Shown: one piece after another, positions 1 to 10,533 of the stretch | How positions within the stretch are numbered: position 1 is the first letter of the stretch | How the letters are laid out: each line of letters begins with the position of its first letter | From: Bacteroides luhongzhouii | Lineage (GTDB): Bacteria; Bacteroidota; Bacteroidia; Bacteroidales; Bacteroidaceae | Direction of reading: 5' to 3' | NCBI RefSeq assembly: GCF_009193295.2 | Contig: NZ_CP059973.1 | Location: forward strand, 3,162,001 to 3,226,000 | Length of the DNA stretch: 64,000 nt | Notes under the pieces: generated by a model | What the model saw: only the letters and a program-made list of their open reading frames with translations | Told to the model about the DNA's origin: nothing | Databases searched by the model: none | Made by a program: the position numbers and the translations under genes

Positions 1-229
1 TCTCATTGTTCAGAATGATAGAATCGGTGCCTAATGCGGTGATTGTCAACGAATCAAGTGTATCTTTTAGTGCAACATTAGGGTTGTCCGGATCGATGGT
101 ATATATCGTGCAATACATCATCGGACGTCCTGCCAATGAGCAATCATTCTCGTCCGAGCACGAGGTATGTATGCTGACAGCACCGCCAACGATTATCAAA
201 AGAAGAAAGATACGAATTAAATTCTTCAT
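1..229 (-). CDS. Predicted lipoprotein, N-terminal part only (runs off left edge)
   Basis: The minus-strand frame starts with ATG at 229 and stays open to the window edge, giving 76 residues. It begins with a positive, hydrophobic signal segment (MKNLIRIFLLLIIVGG) followed by a cysteine (TSCSDEND, around residue 24), as in a type II signal peptide, although the lipobox is poor. The rest is acidic, with no motif I recognise. It lies 21 bases downstream of the glycosyltransferase gene on the same strand and may be the last visible member of that transcript. Function unknown. Confidence 0.6.
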   Translation of the reverse strand, partial: MKNLIRIFLLLIIVGGAVSIHTSCSDENDCSLAGRPMMYCTIYTIDPDNPNVALKDTLDSLTITALGTDSIILNNE

Positions 230-250
230 AGTCAGTTCATTGAATGTGAA

Positions 251-1201
251 TCAAATTTTCTTTTCTATCTGATAGTTATTCCGTTCCGGTGCATTGCGGG
301 AGATTAATTCGCCAAGGAAGCCGGCTAAGAATAATTGTGTACCTATAATCATTGCCGTCAGTGACAAATAGAAATAGGGAGAGTCGGTCACCAGTCGGTA
401 GGGGAGACCGTTGGACATAGCATATAATTTACTGGCACCTACGATGATGACAGAAATCATTCCTACGAGAAACATCAATGATCCCAGCAGTCCGAAGAAA
501 TGCATCGGTTTGATACCGAATCGGGAAAGGAACCAAAGAGAGAGTAAATCCAGATACCCATTCACGAAACGGTTTAGTCCGAATTTGGTTGTGCCGTATT
601 TACGCGCCTGGTGGTGTACCACCTTTTCACCGATTTTATTGAATCCGGCGTTCTTTGCCAGATACGGGATATAACGGTGCATTTCGCCATAGACTTCGAT
701 ATGCTTTACAACGTCTTTTCGGTACGCTTTTAAACCACAGTTGAAGTCGTGCAGGTTTTTGATGCCCGACACTTTGCGGGCGGTCGCATTAAACAACTTG
801 GTCGGCAGGGTCTTCGAAATAGGATCATATCTCTTTTGCTTCCAGCCGGATACTAGGTCATAACCATCCTTGGTAATCATTCGGTAGAGTTCGGGGATTT
901 CATCCGGGCTATCTTGCAGGTCAGCATCCATCGTTATGACTACGTCTCCTTTCGCTTCTGCGAATCCACAGTAGAGCGCAGGTGATTTACCATAGTTGCG
1001 ACGGAATTTGATACCTTTTACGTGTTCCGATTGAGCTTTAAGCTTTTCGATCACTTCCCATGAATGGTCGGTACTTCCGTCATTAACGAAAATCACTTCG
1101 AATGAGAATCCGTTGGTTTGCATTACCCGTTCTATCCAAGCATAGAGTTCGGGTAGTGACTCTTCTTCATTGAATAATGGGACTACAACTGATATATCCA
1201 T
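251..1201 (-). CDS. Family 2 glycosyltransferase, polyprenyl-phosphate sugar type
   Basis: 316 residues. The N-terminal GT-A domain shows the GT2 opening (VVPLFNEEE, residues 6-14), NDGSTD at 40-45 and the metal-binding DAD at 92-94 (MDADLQDSP). Two hydrophobic segments at roughly 225-255 and 275-300 anchor the C-terminus. This is the architecture of DPM1/GtrB/ArnC-like enzymes, which load a sugar from a nucleotide donor onto a polyprenyl phosphate at the inner face of the cytoplasmic membrane. The sugar cannot be told from sequence. It starts 32 bases after the DUF4199 gene and probably shares its promoter. Confidence 0.9.
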   Translation of the reverse strand: MDISVVVPLFNEEESLPELYAWIERVMQTNGFSFEVIFVNDGSTDHSWEVIEKLKAQSEHVKGIKFRRNYGKSPALYCGFAEAKGDVVITMDADLQDSPDEIPELYRMITKDGYDLVSGWKQKRYDPISKTLPTKLFNATARKVSGIKNLHDFNCGLKAYRKDVVKHIEVYGEMHRYIPYLAKNAGFNKIGEKVVHHQARKYGTTKFGLNRFVNGYLDLLSLWFLSRFGIKPMHFFGLLGSLMFLVGMISVIIVGASKLYAMSNGLPYRLVTDSPYFYLSLTAMIIGTQLFLAGFLGELISRNAPERNNYQIEKKI

Positions 1202-1233
1202 TTTTTAATAACTAATTACTTACGAATCACAAA

Positions 1234-1791
1234 TTATGATTGAGACAGTCCGTCATCTTCCGGTTTGGCCTTTTTCATTACCATCAATGCGGTAGGGATG
1301 GCCAGGATACTTCCCCAGAATACATCCCATGACAATAGTTGCATGGTGATATTAATGGAAGTAAGTGAACGGGCAGTATCTATCGTTTCTTTTATAACTT
1401 CTTTGTTTTCTATCAAAGCCGGAGTGTTGGTCATCAACTCGTCCCATAGTTGGATGTAAGAGTTAACGATAAAACCGTGATCAATGAACTGGAAATAAGC
1501 GTAGTGGGCCACGGCTACCAATAGGGAAGCAAACATATACATAAATATAGTGAAGAGCATGGCATGTGAAAATTGGATACTTCCCCCGCAAATTTTATCC
1601 CGGTACATTTTCGTGTAGTGATATCCGATGAAAGGTACGGATAATGTCAGGATTACAAATAAAAGCGAAAGGAAAGGTATGTGGAATCCCAGCGGAAATA
1701 ATATGAACTTCAATATCCAGTAGATTCCCATGTACGTGCCAAAATGCATGGCATATTTTTGTAAATAGCTTCTGTTCTCTGTCATCTTCAT
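1234..1791 (-). CDS. DUF4199 family membrane protein
   Basis: 185 residues with about four hydrophobic segments (roughly 25-45, 50-65, 75-100 and 150-175), a pattern typical of the DUF4199 inner-membrane family of Bacteroidota. No catalytic motif is visible and no activity is known for the family. It is the first gene of a minus-strand group with the GT2 gene; such pairing suggests a role in the same envelope pathway, but that is inference. A promoter box TACCTTTG lies 15 bases before the ATG. Confidence 0.75.
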   Translation of the reverse strand: MKMTENRSYLQKYAMHFGTYMGIYWILKFILFPLGFHIPFLSLLFVILTLSVPFIGYHYTKMYRDKICGGSIQFSHAMLFTIFMYMFASLLVAVAHYAYFQFIDHGFIVNSYIQLWDELMTNTPALIENKEVIKETIDTARSLTSINITMQLLSWDVFWGSILAIPTALMVMKKAKPEDDGLSQS

Positions 1792-1805
1792 TTATAAATT
1801 GCGCA

Positions 1806-1813
1806 CAAAGGTA
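1806..1813 (-). promoter_or_regulatory. Bacteroidota -7 box for the DUF4199-GT2 transcript
   Basis: On the minus strand these bases read TACCTTTG, a match to the Bacteroidota consensus TAnnTTTG. No good upstream TTTG is seen at the usual distance. Confidence 0.55.
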
Positions 1814-1957
1814 CAAATAATATCGGTTGGTAGGGGAAATCTGGTTGTTAAAGTTAATAAAGCAGGGGAAGTTGCTGTCTGAATATTTTTTTTCGATTTT
1901 AATTGCTTGAAACGTAGCTTGTTAGTGTTTTGTTAGTAAAAAAGTTGTCTGCAGCTA

Positions 1958-1987
1958 TTGCAGAATACATAAAAATGTCTACCTTTG
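1958..1987 (+). promoter_or_regulatory. Promoter of SRP RNA / tRNA-Thr transcript
   Basis: TTG at 1958-1960, 19 bases, then TACCTTTG at 1980-1987: both elements of the Bacteroidota sigma-ABfr promoter at standard spacing. Transcription should begin around 1993, at the foot of the SRP RNA stem. Confidence 0.8.
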
Positions 1988-1992
1988 CAACC

Positions 1993-2098
1993 GCAAAACG
2001 GGTAAGTCCTATACGGCCAGCTCCCTTCGAATCCTCCAGGGCTTGATCGCAGCAAAGGTAGTTGGTTGTAGCGGCGCGATATAGATAGCTTACCCACC
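1993..2098 (+). ncRNA. ffs: Signal recognition particle RNA, bacterial small type
   Basis: A roughly 106-base hairpin RNA. The ends pair (GGGTAAG with CTTACCC), followed inward by CTATA/TATAG, then GCCAGCT with AGTTGGT (with G-U pairs), then CCTT with AAGG. Near the tip the strand halves contain CCAGG and GCAGCA, the asymmetric/symmetric loop elements of SRP RNA helix 8 that bind the Ffh M domain. It partners Ffh in co-translational targeting to the inner membrane. The promoter just upstream and the tRNA starting right after its end fit a stable RNA. The exact ends are estimates. Confidence 0.8.
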
Positions 2099-2099
2099 C

Positions 2100-2173
2100 G
2101 CCTCTTTAGCTCAGTTGGCCAGAGCACGTGATTTGTAATCTCGGGGTCGTTGGTTCGAATCCGACAAGAGGCT
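2100..2173 (+). tRNA. tRNA-Thr (anticodon TGT)
   Basis: A complete cloverleaf: acceptor GCCTCTT (2100-2106) pairs with AAGAGGC (2166-2172); the D stem is GCTC/GAGC; the anticodon loop TTTGTAA (2132-2138) has anticodon TGT at 2134-2136, reading ACA (Thr); the T arm is GTTGG-TTCGAAT-CCGAC. The anticodon stem has one central T-T mismatch. CCA is not encoded. It follows the SRP RNA with essentially no gap, so the two are probably cut from one transcript. Confidence 0.95.
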
Positions 2174-2200
2174 CAAAAAAAAGTATAATAAATCCAAGAG

Positions 2201-2239
2201 AAAAAGCATTCAGGTATTGATCTGGATGCTTTTCTTTTT
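2201..2239 (+). terminator. Rho-independent terminator of the SRP RNA/tRNA-Thr transcript
   Basis: The stem AAAAGCATTCAG / CTGGATGCTTTT with an eight-base loop is followed by CTTTTT. Confidence 0.8.
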
Positions 2240-2299
2240 CCATCCTAATGAAGATGGAAGTGGAGGTATTTTTGCGGGTAGCAGATCAATGTAAAAAAG

Positions 2300-2322
2300 G
2301 GTCAATGTAAAAAACAGGTTGT
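2300..2322 (+). repeat. Left terminal inverted repeat of the IS
   Basis: 23 bases, a perfect reverse complement of 3716-3738. Confidence 0.95.
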
Positions 2323-2353
2323 TAAAATGTGATAGTCTTGCTAACTTTGCGGT

Positions 2354-2701
2354 ATGAAACAATGGCAGATATTAAAAACAATCTTTCCGGAGATTATCAC
2401 GGCCAACTTTGAGTTTGTCAACTACGAGGAAACGTACGAACGGCTGGATTACTGGCTTGACGAGCGTGGTTATATGTCTCGCGAAGATTACAAGAAGGGT
2501 ACTGTCCGCGAATATGGCTTTACCGAAGAACGTGTGATACAGGATTTTCCGATTCGCGGGAAGGCGGTATACTTGCATGTGCGACGGCGTAAGTGGCGCG
2601 ACATGGAAGACGGGAGTATCTTTACCTATGACTACGATCTGACGGAAGAAGGCAGCCGCCTGACCCCTGAGTTCGTTGCTTTTTTAAAAGAGGAGGATTG
2701 A
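2354..2701 (+). CDS. Transposase N-terminal region (ISAon1/ISL3, first frame)
   Basis: 115 residues starting with ATG at 2354, inside the IS. It resembles the short N-terminal reading frame annotated separately in ISAon1-type elements; it is rich in acidic and aromatic residues and has no catalytic residues of its own. Its stop TGA (2699-2701) sits directly after an AGGAGG, and the catalytic part continues in the +1 frame, open from 2688. A fused product would be about 440 residues, the usual size of an ISL3 transposase, so this frame is probably the front of a frameshifted protein rather than an independent one. Confidence 0.85.
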   Translation: MKQWQILKTIFPEIITANFEFVNYEETYERLDYWLDERGYMSREDYKKGTVREYGFTEERVIQDFPIRGKAVYLHVRRRKWRDMEDGSIFTYDYDLTEEGSRLTPEFVAFLKEED

Positions 2702-3680
2702 ATCCACCCCTGAGAGCATACGCTCAATCGGTGCTCATTACGGTGTAAATGGCTCCAACCTATCGCGGCAGTATAAGGAGATTTTCAGTGGCTACAGGCA
2801 GTGGAAGCAGCTGTGTCACGCCGATGGGTACGTGCTATATCCGCAGAACATCGGTCCGAACCTGGCCATCGACGAGTCTTCGCTCAGCTGCGGCGAGCTC
2901 TATACCTTTGTCACCAACCGTGACGCTCACGGCGGGAAGGGCGCGCTTGTTGCGGCGATACGTGGTACCAGGGCTGAAACGGTCATTGCAGTTCTTGAGA
3001 AGATATCTTCTGCCAGACGAAAGACGGTAAGAGAGATAACGCTCGACCTTTCGTCATCCATGATGCTCATAGCCCGTCGGTCATTCCCCAAAGCCATCGT
3101 GACCAACGACCGTTTTCATGTCCATAAACTCTACTACGATGCCATAGACGAGCTGCGGATATCTCTGCGGTGGATGGCAAGGGATATTGAAAACGAAGAG
3201 ATTGCACGCTGTCGCAGGGAGGGCATTCCGTATGTTCCTTACCGTTATGCCAACGGCGACACCCGGAAACAGCTCCTTGCACGTGCCAAATACATTCTGA
3301 CAAAACATGCCTCCAAATGGACGAAGTCCCAGCAATGGAGAGCCGACATCATTTTTGAATTTTATCCCGAGCTGAAACACGCGTATGATCTTGCCATGGA
3401 CCTCACCCGCATATTCAACCAAAAAGTTGATAAGGACACTGCCCGGCTGAATCTTGCCCGATGGTACGACAAAGTGGAGAAAATGGCCGGAGGCCAATTC
3501 CGCACTGTTACAGAAACATTCCGCAACCACTATGACACAATCCTGAATTACTTTGTCAACCGTTCCACCAATGCCGGCGCTGAATCTTTCAACGCAAAAG
3601 TCAAGGCATTCAGAAGTCAATTCCGAGGCGTTACTGATATCCCATTCTTTCTGTTCAGACTCTCCAAGCTATGCGCCTAA
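2688..3680 (+). CDS. Transposase catalytic region (ISL3-type DDE, second frame)
   Basis: Open frame of 330 residues after the in-frame TAA at 2685-2687. There is no ATG before the catalytic core; the first GTG is at 2832, already past the residues GYRQWKQLCHADGY that belong to the domain. The acidic catalytic residues are visible as NLAIDESS, IVTNDRFHVHK and NAGAESFNAKV, followed by the typical C-terminal FRGVTDIPFFLFRL. The protein would cut and join the IS ends. Expression most likely needs a +1 (or -2) shift from the first frame between 2688 and 2701; otherwise it would need re-initiation on a rare start codon. Confidence 0.85.
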   Translation, partial: KRRIESTPESIRSIGAHYGVNGSNLSRQYKEIFSGYRQWKQLCHADGYVLYPQNIGPNLAIDESSLSCGELYTFVTNRDAHGGKGALVAAIRGTRAETVIAVLEKISSARRKTVREITLDLSSSMMLIARRSFPKAIVTNDRFHVHKLYYDAIDELRISLRWMARDIENEEIARCRREGIPYVPYRYANGDTRKQLLARAKYILTKHASKWTKSQQWRADIIFEFYPELKHAYDLAMDLTRIFNQKVDKDTARLNLARWYDKVEKMAGGQFRTVTETFRNHYDTILNYFVNRSTNAGAESFNAKVKAFRSQFRGVTDIPFFLFRLSKLCA

Positions 3681-3715
3681 AAAGAATCTCACACTCGGGT
3701 AGTTTTTTAACACTT

Positions 3716-3738
3716 CAACCTGTTTTTTACATTGACCC
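3716..3738 (-). repeat. Right terminal inverted repeat of the IS
   Basis: 23 bases, a perfect reverse complement of 2300-2322. Confidence 0.95.
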
Positions 3739-3746
3739 GTAAAAAA

Positions 3747-3785
3747 GAGGTGTGTCAAAAGCTTTTTTCTAACACACCTCTTTTT
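3747..3785. terminator. Bidirectional terminator, 3' of enolase
   Basis: The stem GAGGTGTGT / ACACACCTC (3747-3755 with 3772-3780) is flanked by T5 on the plus strand and by T6 on the minus strand (part of the IS target duplication). It mainly serves the minus-strand eno gene ending at 3808. Confidence 0.8.
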
Positions 3786-3807
3786 AGTTTTATAGAGATT
3801 TAGTTTT

Positions 3808-5184
<1,377 letters not shown>

Positions 5185-5267
5185 CTATATGTCGTTAGTC
5201 CGACCTTATACTATAACAATGGGACGATGTTTTTTGTTTGAGTGTGGCGGGGTGAATTTGCAGGATT

Positions 5268-5930
5268 TTAATCTTCGATAATAACCCCTAACAGTGGAAG
5301 CAAATCCATAGCCTGCAAGGAGGTGATGATGGCCCCTTTCAGATCGCTGATGTTAAGCGTGATTCCGCTGATGCGGGAAGTGCGCAAATCTATTCCGCGG
5401 AGCGAAGCATGTGAGAAATCGGCTTCTACAAGGTCGCAACCGTCAAAAGCGACAGATGAAAAACGACAGTCGTTTAGAGTCCCGTTGCGGAGCAGGCTGT
5501 GTGCGAAACGTACCTGATTCATTTTACTCATGGCGAGGTTGATGTAACCGGCGTTGCAGTCGTGCAGCAGGACATGATTCATTGTTGTTTCAGATAAATT
5601 GGTACCCAATAGTTTGCAGGAAATGAATTCTACCCGGTAGAGGGAACTTTCAGCGAAAGAGATGTTGGATAAATCACAGTTTTCGAACCTGACATCCGTC
5701 AGTTGGGAAGAACGGAATTTACATTCGCTGAATGTCTGATTTTGGAAAGTGCAGTTCTTGAAACTTTTATAAGATTTGTCGATGCCTTCTTCTTTTCCTT
5801 TGCAGAATAAAAGATGAGAGACGGTTTCTTCTCTGTCGAGCCATTCCCGCAGGGGAGTCGTGCTGACTTCCTGTTCCTCCATCATGGGAGGAACTACTCG
5901 GACGGGTTTGATTGGGTTTCTTTTCATCAT
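5268..5930 (-). CDS. Pentapeptide-repeat protein
   Basis: 220 residues. From about residue 60 to the end the sequence runs in five-residue steps with a central Phe/Leu (NCTFQ, ECKFR, DVRFE, NCDLS, NISFA, DLVEADFSHASLRGI), which would fold as a right-handed quadrilateral beta-helix. Members range from DNA mimics that protect gyrase to proteins of unknown role; nothing here points to one activity. The start ATGATG overlaps the crcB stop (ATGA), so translation is probably coupled. The longer frame to 6080 would lie inside crcB and is rejected. Confidence 0.85.
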   Translation of the reverse strand: MMKRNPIKPVRVVPPMMEEQEVSTTPLREWLDREETVSHLLFCKGKEEGIDKSYKSFKNCTFQNQTFSECKFRSSQLTDVRFENCDLSNISFAESSLYRVEFISCKLLGTNLSETTMNHVLLHDCNAGYINLAMSKMNQVRFAHSLLRNGTLNDCRFSSVAFDGCDLVEADFSHASLRGIDLRTSRISGITLNISDLKGAIITSLQAMDLLPLLGVIIED

Positions 5931-6301
5931 GCCTTTCCCACATATCCGCCGGCTACCACAGCGGCCAATCCTATACCTATACTTATTAATGTATATAGAA
6001 TAAATGCTCCGTAAAATTCTCCTTTCAATAGAGCTACACCGTCGTTGGAGAATGTGGAGAAAGTGGTGAATCCTCCGCATATACCTGTTGTCAGAAACAA
6101 ACGGGCTTCGAGTGGAAGATGAAATCGTTCTGAAAGAGCATAAAACAGGCCGATAAGAAAACTACCGAGGAGATTGACGGTGAAAGTAGCCCATGGAAAA
6201 TGGTAGGGGACAATCCGTTCGTGCATTAACAACTGAATGAGATAACGCAATGCACTGCCTGTGCCTCCACCGATAAAGATATAGATAATTTCTTTACTCA
6301 T
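5927..6301 (-). CDS. crcB: Fluoride efflux channel CrcB/Fluc
   Basis: 124 residues, the standard length, with four transmembrane helices. Family motifs are GGGTGSALRY (residues 11-20), the pore asparagine in TVNLLGSFLIG and the phenylalanine-box segment GFTTFSTFSND. Fluc proteins are dual-topology dimers that export fluoride across the inner membrane. It lies between the secreted gluzincin-like gene (18 bases upstream) and the pentapeptide gene (4-base overlap). I looked for a fluoride riboswitch upstream and did not find one. Confidence 0.93.
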   Translation of the reverse strand: MSKEIIYIFIGGGTGSALRYLIQLLMHERIVPYHFPWATFTVNLLGSFLIGLFYALSERFHLPLEARLFLTTGICGGFTTFSTFSNDGVALLKGEFYGAFILYTLISIGIGLAAVVAGGYVGKA

Positions 6302-6319
6302 TTGATTGAAAGGTTGATA

Positions 6320-7096
6320 TTATTTGTAGGCGGCTTCGAAATCCTTTTCGAATTGCTCGAAACCTCCGGGATAAACGAGGCTTATTTGTTCAGAAACGGT
6401 TGACGAATCATTTTTGTTTTGCAGAGCGGATATGAACTTTTTCAAAATCTCCCGGGGAACGCTCTCTATCCAGAATGTAACGAGCGCATGCGAAAGAATG
6501 TAAGAGTATTGCTCGTCCGTCATTTGCTGCTTCATGAATTTGCCTTGGCTACTATTTAAAAATGTAGGTAGGTTTACTTCTCCCAGCATGTACATCGTCC
6601 GGACCCTCCCTTGTTCGTATTCGGTAAACGTGTGGCGCACTCCTTTTTTGCCAATGGTGCAATGCTCGAAGTATTCCGACAACCCTTCATTGAGCCAGCT
6701 TGGAGGACGTTTGCCGAGAATCTGTGAAACAAAGTGATGACTAAGTTCGTGATAGATGACGGCAAGACTTCTTTCCCGTCCTTTCTCCCGTCCCAGAATG
6801 ATTGCCTTTTGATGTTTGGGCGAATACATGCCGCTTGCCTTAATAGGTAAAGACACGTTTATGCTTTCTAAGTAATCCATTGCCGCTCTTTTAGTTTCAA
6901 ATACATATAGTTGAAGACTAAGCGTATCGGGCAGTCCGAATTGTGAATAGAAATTAACCTCATATTGAAGGAACTGTTCAATTTTCTGCCGGTCTTTGTC
7001 GGGAAGTGGATCGCCGCCATATTCCACTTTTACGGTTTGCGCACGTAGCAGACTGCAGAAAAAGAAGACCGGGAAGAAAAGGAAAAATATGCGCAT
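6320..7096 (-). CDS. Secreted gluzincin-like (HExxH) protein
   Basis: 258 residues with a signal peptide (MRIFFLFFPVFFFCSLLRAQ). A zinc-protease signature is present: YHELSHHF, with the third ligand plausibly the Glu in WLNEGLSEYFE some 25 residues on, as in DUF1570/peptidase MA-like gluzincins. It would act in the periplasm or outside the cell; the substrate is unknown. It starts 10 bases after the M23-like gene and precedes crcB, so all four genes probably form one transcript from the promoter at 7989-7996. Confidence 0.75.
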   Translation of the reverse strand: MRIFFLFFPVFFFCSLLRAQTVKVEYGGDPLPDKDRQKIEQFLQYEVNFYSQFGLPDTLSLQLYVFETKRAAMDYLESINVSLPIKASGMYSPKHQKAIILGREKGRERSLAVIYHELSHHFVSQILGKRPPSWLNEGLSEYFEHCTIGKKGVRHTFTEYEQGRVRTMYMLGEVNLPTFLNSSQGKFMKQQMTDEQYSYILSHALVTFWIESVPREILKKFISALQNKNDSSTVSEQISLVYPGGFEQFEKDFEAAYK

Positions 7097-7106
7097 GATA
7101 CGTCTG

Positions 7107-7940
7107 TTATTTCAGGTTGTGTTGTTTCATATATTTCTTTTTGTCGCGTTTATTCATGTCCTGCATGATAAGGGCATGGTCAATCACGGCCTGATAGATT
7201 GTTTTCTCTTCCGGTTTCACGTCTCCTTCTGATGTGCGGAATACGGGTACAAAGTGAGAGTAAGGATATCCGGAAGATAATCCTCCCTTGAATTTATTCT
7301 CATCTAAAAAGAAGAAAGAGATGGAAGCACCTGTGGGGCCGGCTTTTCCGATGGCTTGCCCAACTTGTATTTCTTCACCCGGTTCGATAAAATTCTCGCT
7401 CATCACCAAGTAAGCGGCAAAAGTCTGATCGGGATGATAGATGAGCAACTGTCGCGGATTTGTTGTTTTACAGGCAATCCCGCTGCGGGTAGCATAGATG
7501 GTGTCACCCTGTTTGATGTGAAAGTTCAATGTCTTGAACGGTTCGCGCGGATCGGTTTTCCAAGCTGTCTTTTGATTGTCTTTTACTGGCAAAGCGTATG
7601 CTGTCTGAATATTGAAATCTTTAGGAAACCTGCCGCGGTAGAACATATAAGAAGAAGCGCTTTTAAACGGATTGTCGACCTGTGCGTTTTTCTCTATTTT
7701 GAATACAGTGTTTTTCCCGTGACTTAAATTATAAGAACGGTCATTGGCCCGATACAGGTAATAGTCACAATAGTCTTCGTTATAATAATTGAGTTCCGTA
7801 GCTCCCTGTGCGTCTTTTTCCCATTTTGATTCGATGATACCATAGGGGCGTTCCATTAACTTTCGTATAGACTGGGCGGAAGTATAGCTGGCGGACAGTG
7901 TGAAAATCAACAGGGAGATGAATTTAAGGTGTTGTGTCAT
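7107..7940 (-). CDS. Secreted degenerate M23/LytM-like protein
   Basis: 277 residues from the ATG at 7940, with a signal peptide (FISLLIFTLSASYTSAQS). The C-terminal half follows a LytM fold: GDTIYATRSGIA, then LLIYHPDQTFAAYLVM, then IEPGEEIQVGQAIGKAGPTG and SISFFFLDEN. The zinc ligands of active M23 enzymes (HxxxD, and HxH near the end) are replaced, so it is probably a non-catalytic binding or regulatory member. The upstream frame to 7991 crosses the promoter box and is rejected. First gene of the operon with the gluzincin-like protein, CrcB and the pentapeptide protein. Confidence 0.7.
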   Translation of the reverse strand: MTQHLKFISLLIFTLSASYTSAQSIRKLMERPYGIIESKWEKDAQGATELNYYNEDYCDYYLYRANDRSYNLSHGKNTVFKIEKNAQVDNPFKSASSYMFYRGRFPKDFNIQTAYALPVKDNQKTAWKTDPREPFKTLNFHIKQGDTIYATRSGIACKTTNPRQLLIYHPDQTFAAYLVMSENFIEPGEEIQVGQAIGKAGPTGASISFFFLDENKFKGGLSSGYPYSHFVPVFRTSEGDVKPEEKTIYQAVIDHALIMQDMNKRDKKKYMKQHNLK

Positions 7941-7988
7941 ACTTCTAAATAGTAAAATGTTTATTGATGTGATTGAGATAATAATCTG

Positions 7989-7996
7989 CAAATATA
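7989..7996 (-). promoter_or_regulatory. -7 box of the M23-like/gluzincin/crcB operon
   Basis: Reads TATATTTG on the minus strand, 48 bases before the ATG at 7940. Confidence 0.6.
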
Positions 7997-8170
7997 GAAA
8001 GATTATGCAATATTCATATTTAATCCTTTTAATTTATTCACCATAGACACTATATTTTTCTCAGCCTTTGGATTTATTATCTGCTTTATTCTTAAACGTT
8101 TATCCCGTTTTTGATTTTGTATTCCTCTATATTTTCTTTATAAAGGAAAACACTACTTGGATTTCCGGTC

Positions 8171-8178
8171 TATCTTTG
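8171..8178 (+). promoter_or_regulatory. -7 box of the GH97 gene
   Basis: TATCTTTG, 31 bases before the ATG at 8210. The 270 bases between the divergent genes hold only the two promoters. Confidence 0.65.
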
Positions 8179-8197
8179 CCATACGATTATTAACTAA

Positions 8198-10369
<2,172 letters not shown>

Positions 10370-10423
10370 GATTCAGGTAAAAAGATTGTTTACGGATTCC
10401 TCGTTTTTTAATAAATATTAGTT

Positions 10424-10466
10424 GTGCTTCGCAAAGAAAACTAAAACTTTGCGGAGTACTTTTTTT
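10424..10466 (+). terminator. Terminator after the GH97 gene
   Basis: A 13-bp stem GTGCTTCGCAAAG / CTTTGCGGAGTAC (two G-T pairs) with a 10-base loop is followed by T7. Confidence 0.85.
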
Positions 10467-10486
10467 ATAGGACGAATTCTTTTTTG

Positions 10487-10494
10487 TACTTTTG
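10487..10494 (+). promoter_or_regulatory. -7 box of the PurF-like gene
   Basis: TACTTTTG, 39 bases before the ATG at 10534. Confidence 0.6.
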
Positions 10495-10533
10495 CGCCAT
10501 CTTTTTTAAAACATCATCAATAAAGAGAACAAC

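Larger units (their letters stand above)
2292..3746 (+). mobile_element. Complete ISL3-family (ISAon1-like) insertion sequence with target duplication
   Basis: The element spans 2300-3738 (1,439 bp). Its ends are perfect 23-bp inverted repeats: the left one, starting GGGTCAATGTAA, is at 2300-2322, and its reverse complement is at 3716-3738. The 8 bases outside each end are identical (GTAAAAAA at 2292-2299 and 3739-3746), the 8-bp duplication expected for ISL3. It carries two overlapping transposase frames. The insertion lies between the tRNA-Thr terminator and the enolase terminator, so no gene is broken. Base composition is more G+C-rich than the flanks. Perfect repeats and duplication suggest a recent, possibly active copy. 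Confidence 0.95.

Noticed and set aside
2680..2748. T-TTT-TTA heptamer at 2680-2686 as a -1 frameshift site
   Set aside because: It is a classical -1 slippery heptamer, but the -1 frame stops at TAA 2746-2748 and does not enter the catalytic frame, which needs a +1 or -2 shift.
2749..3030. 93-codon plus-strand frame in the IS
   Set aside because: It is the -1 shadow of the transposase catalytic frame, Arg/Ser-rich and without family similarity.
5931..6080. N-terminal 50-residue extension of the pentapeptide protein
   Set aside because: It lies within crcB in another frame, is Arg/Ile-rich as a shadow would be, and the overlap start ATGA is better.
6302..6330. Fluoride riboswitch for crcB
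   Set aside because: Only 18 bases separate crcB from the upstream gene and no riboswitch-like fold was seen at the operon start either.
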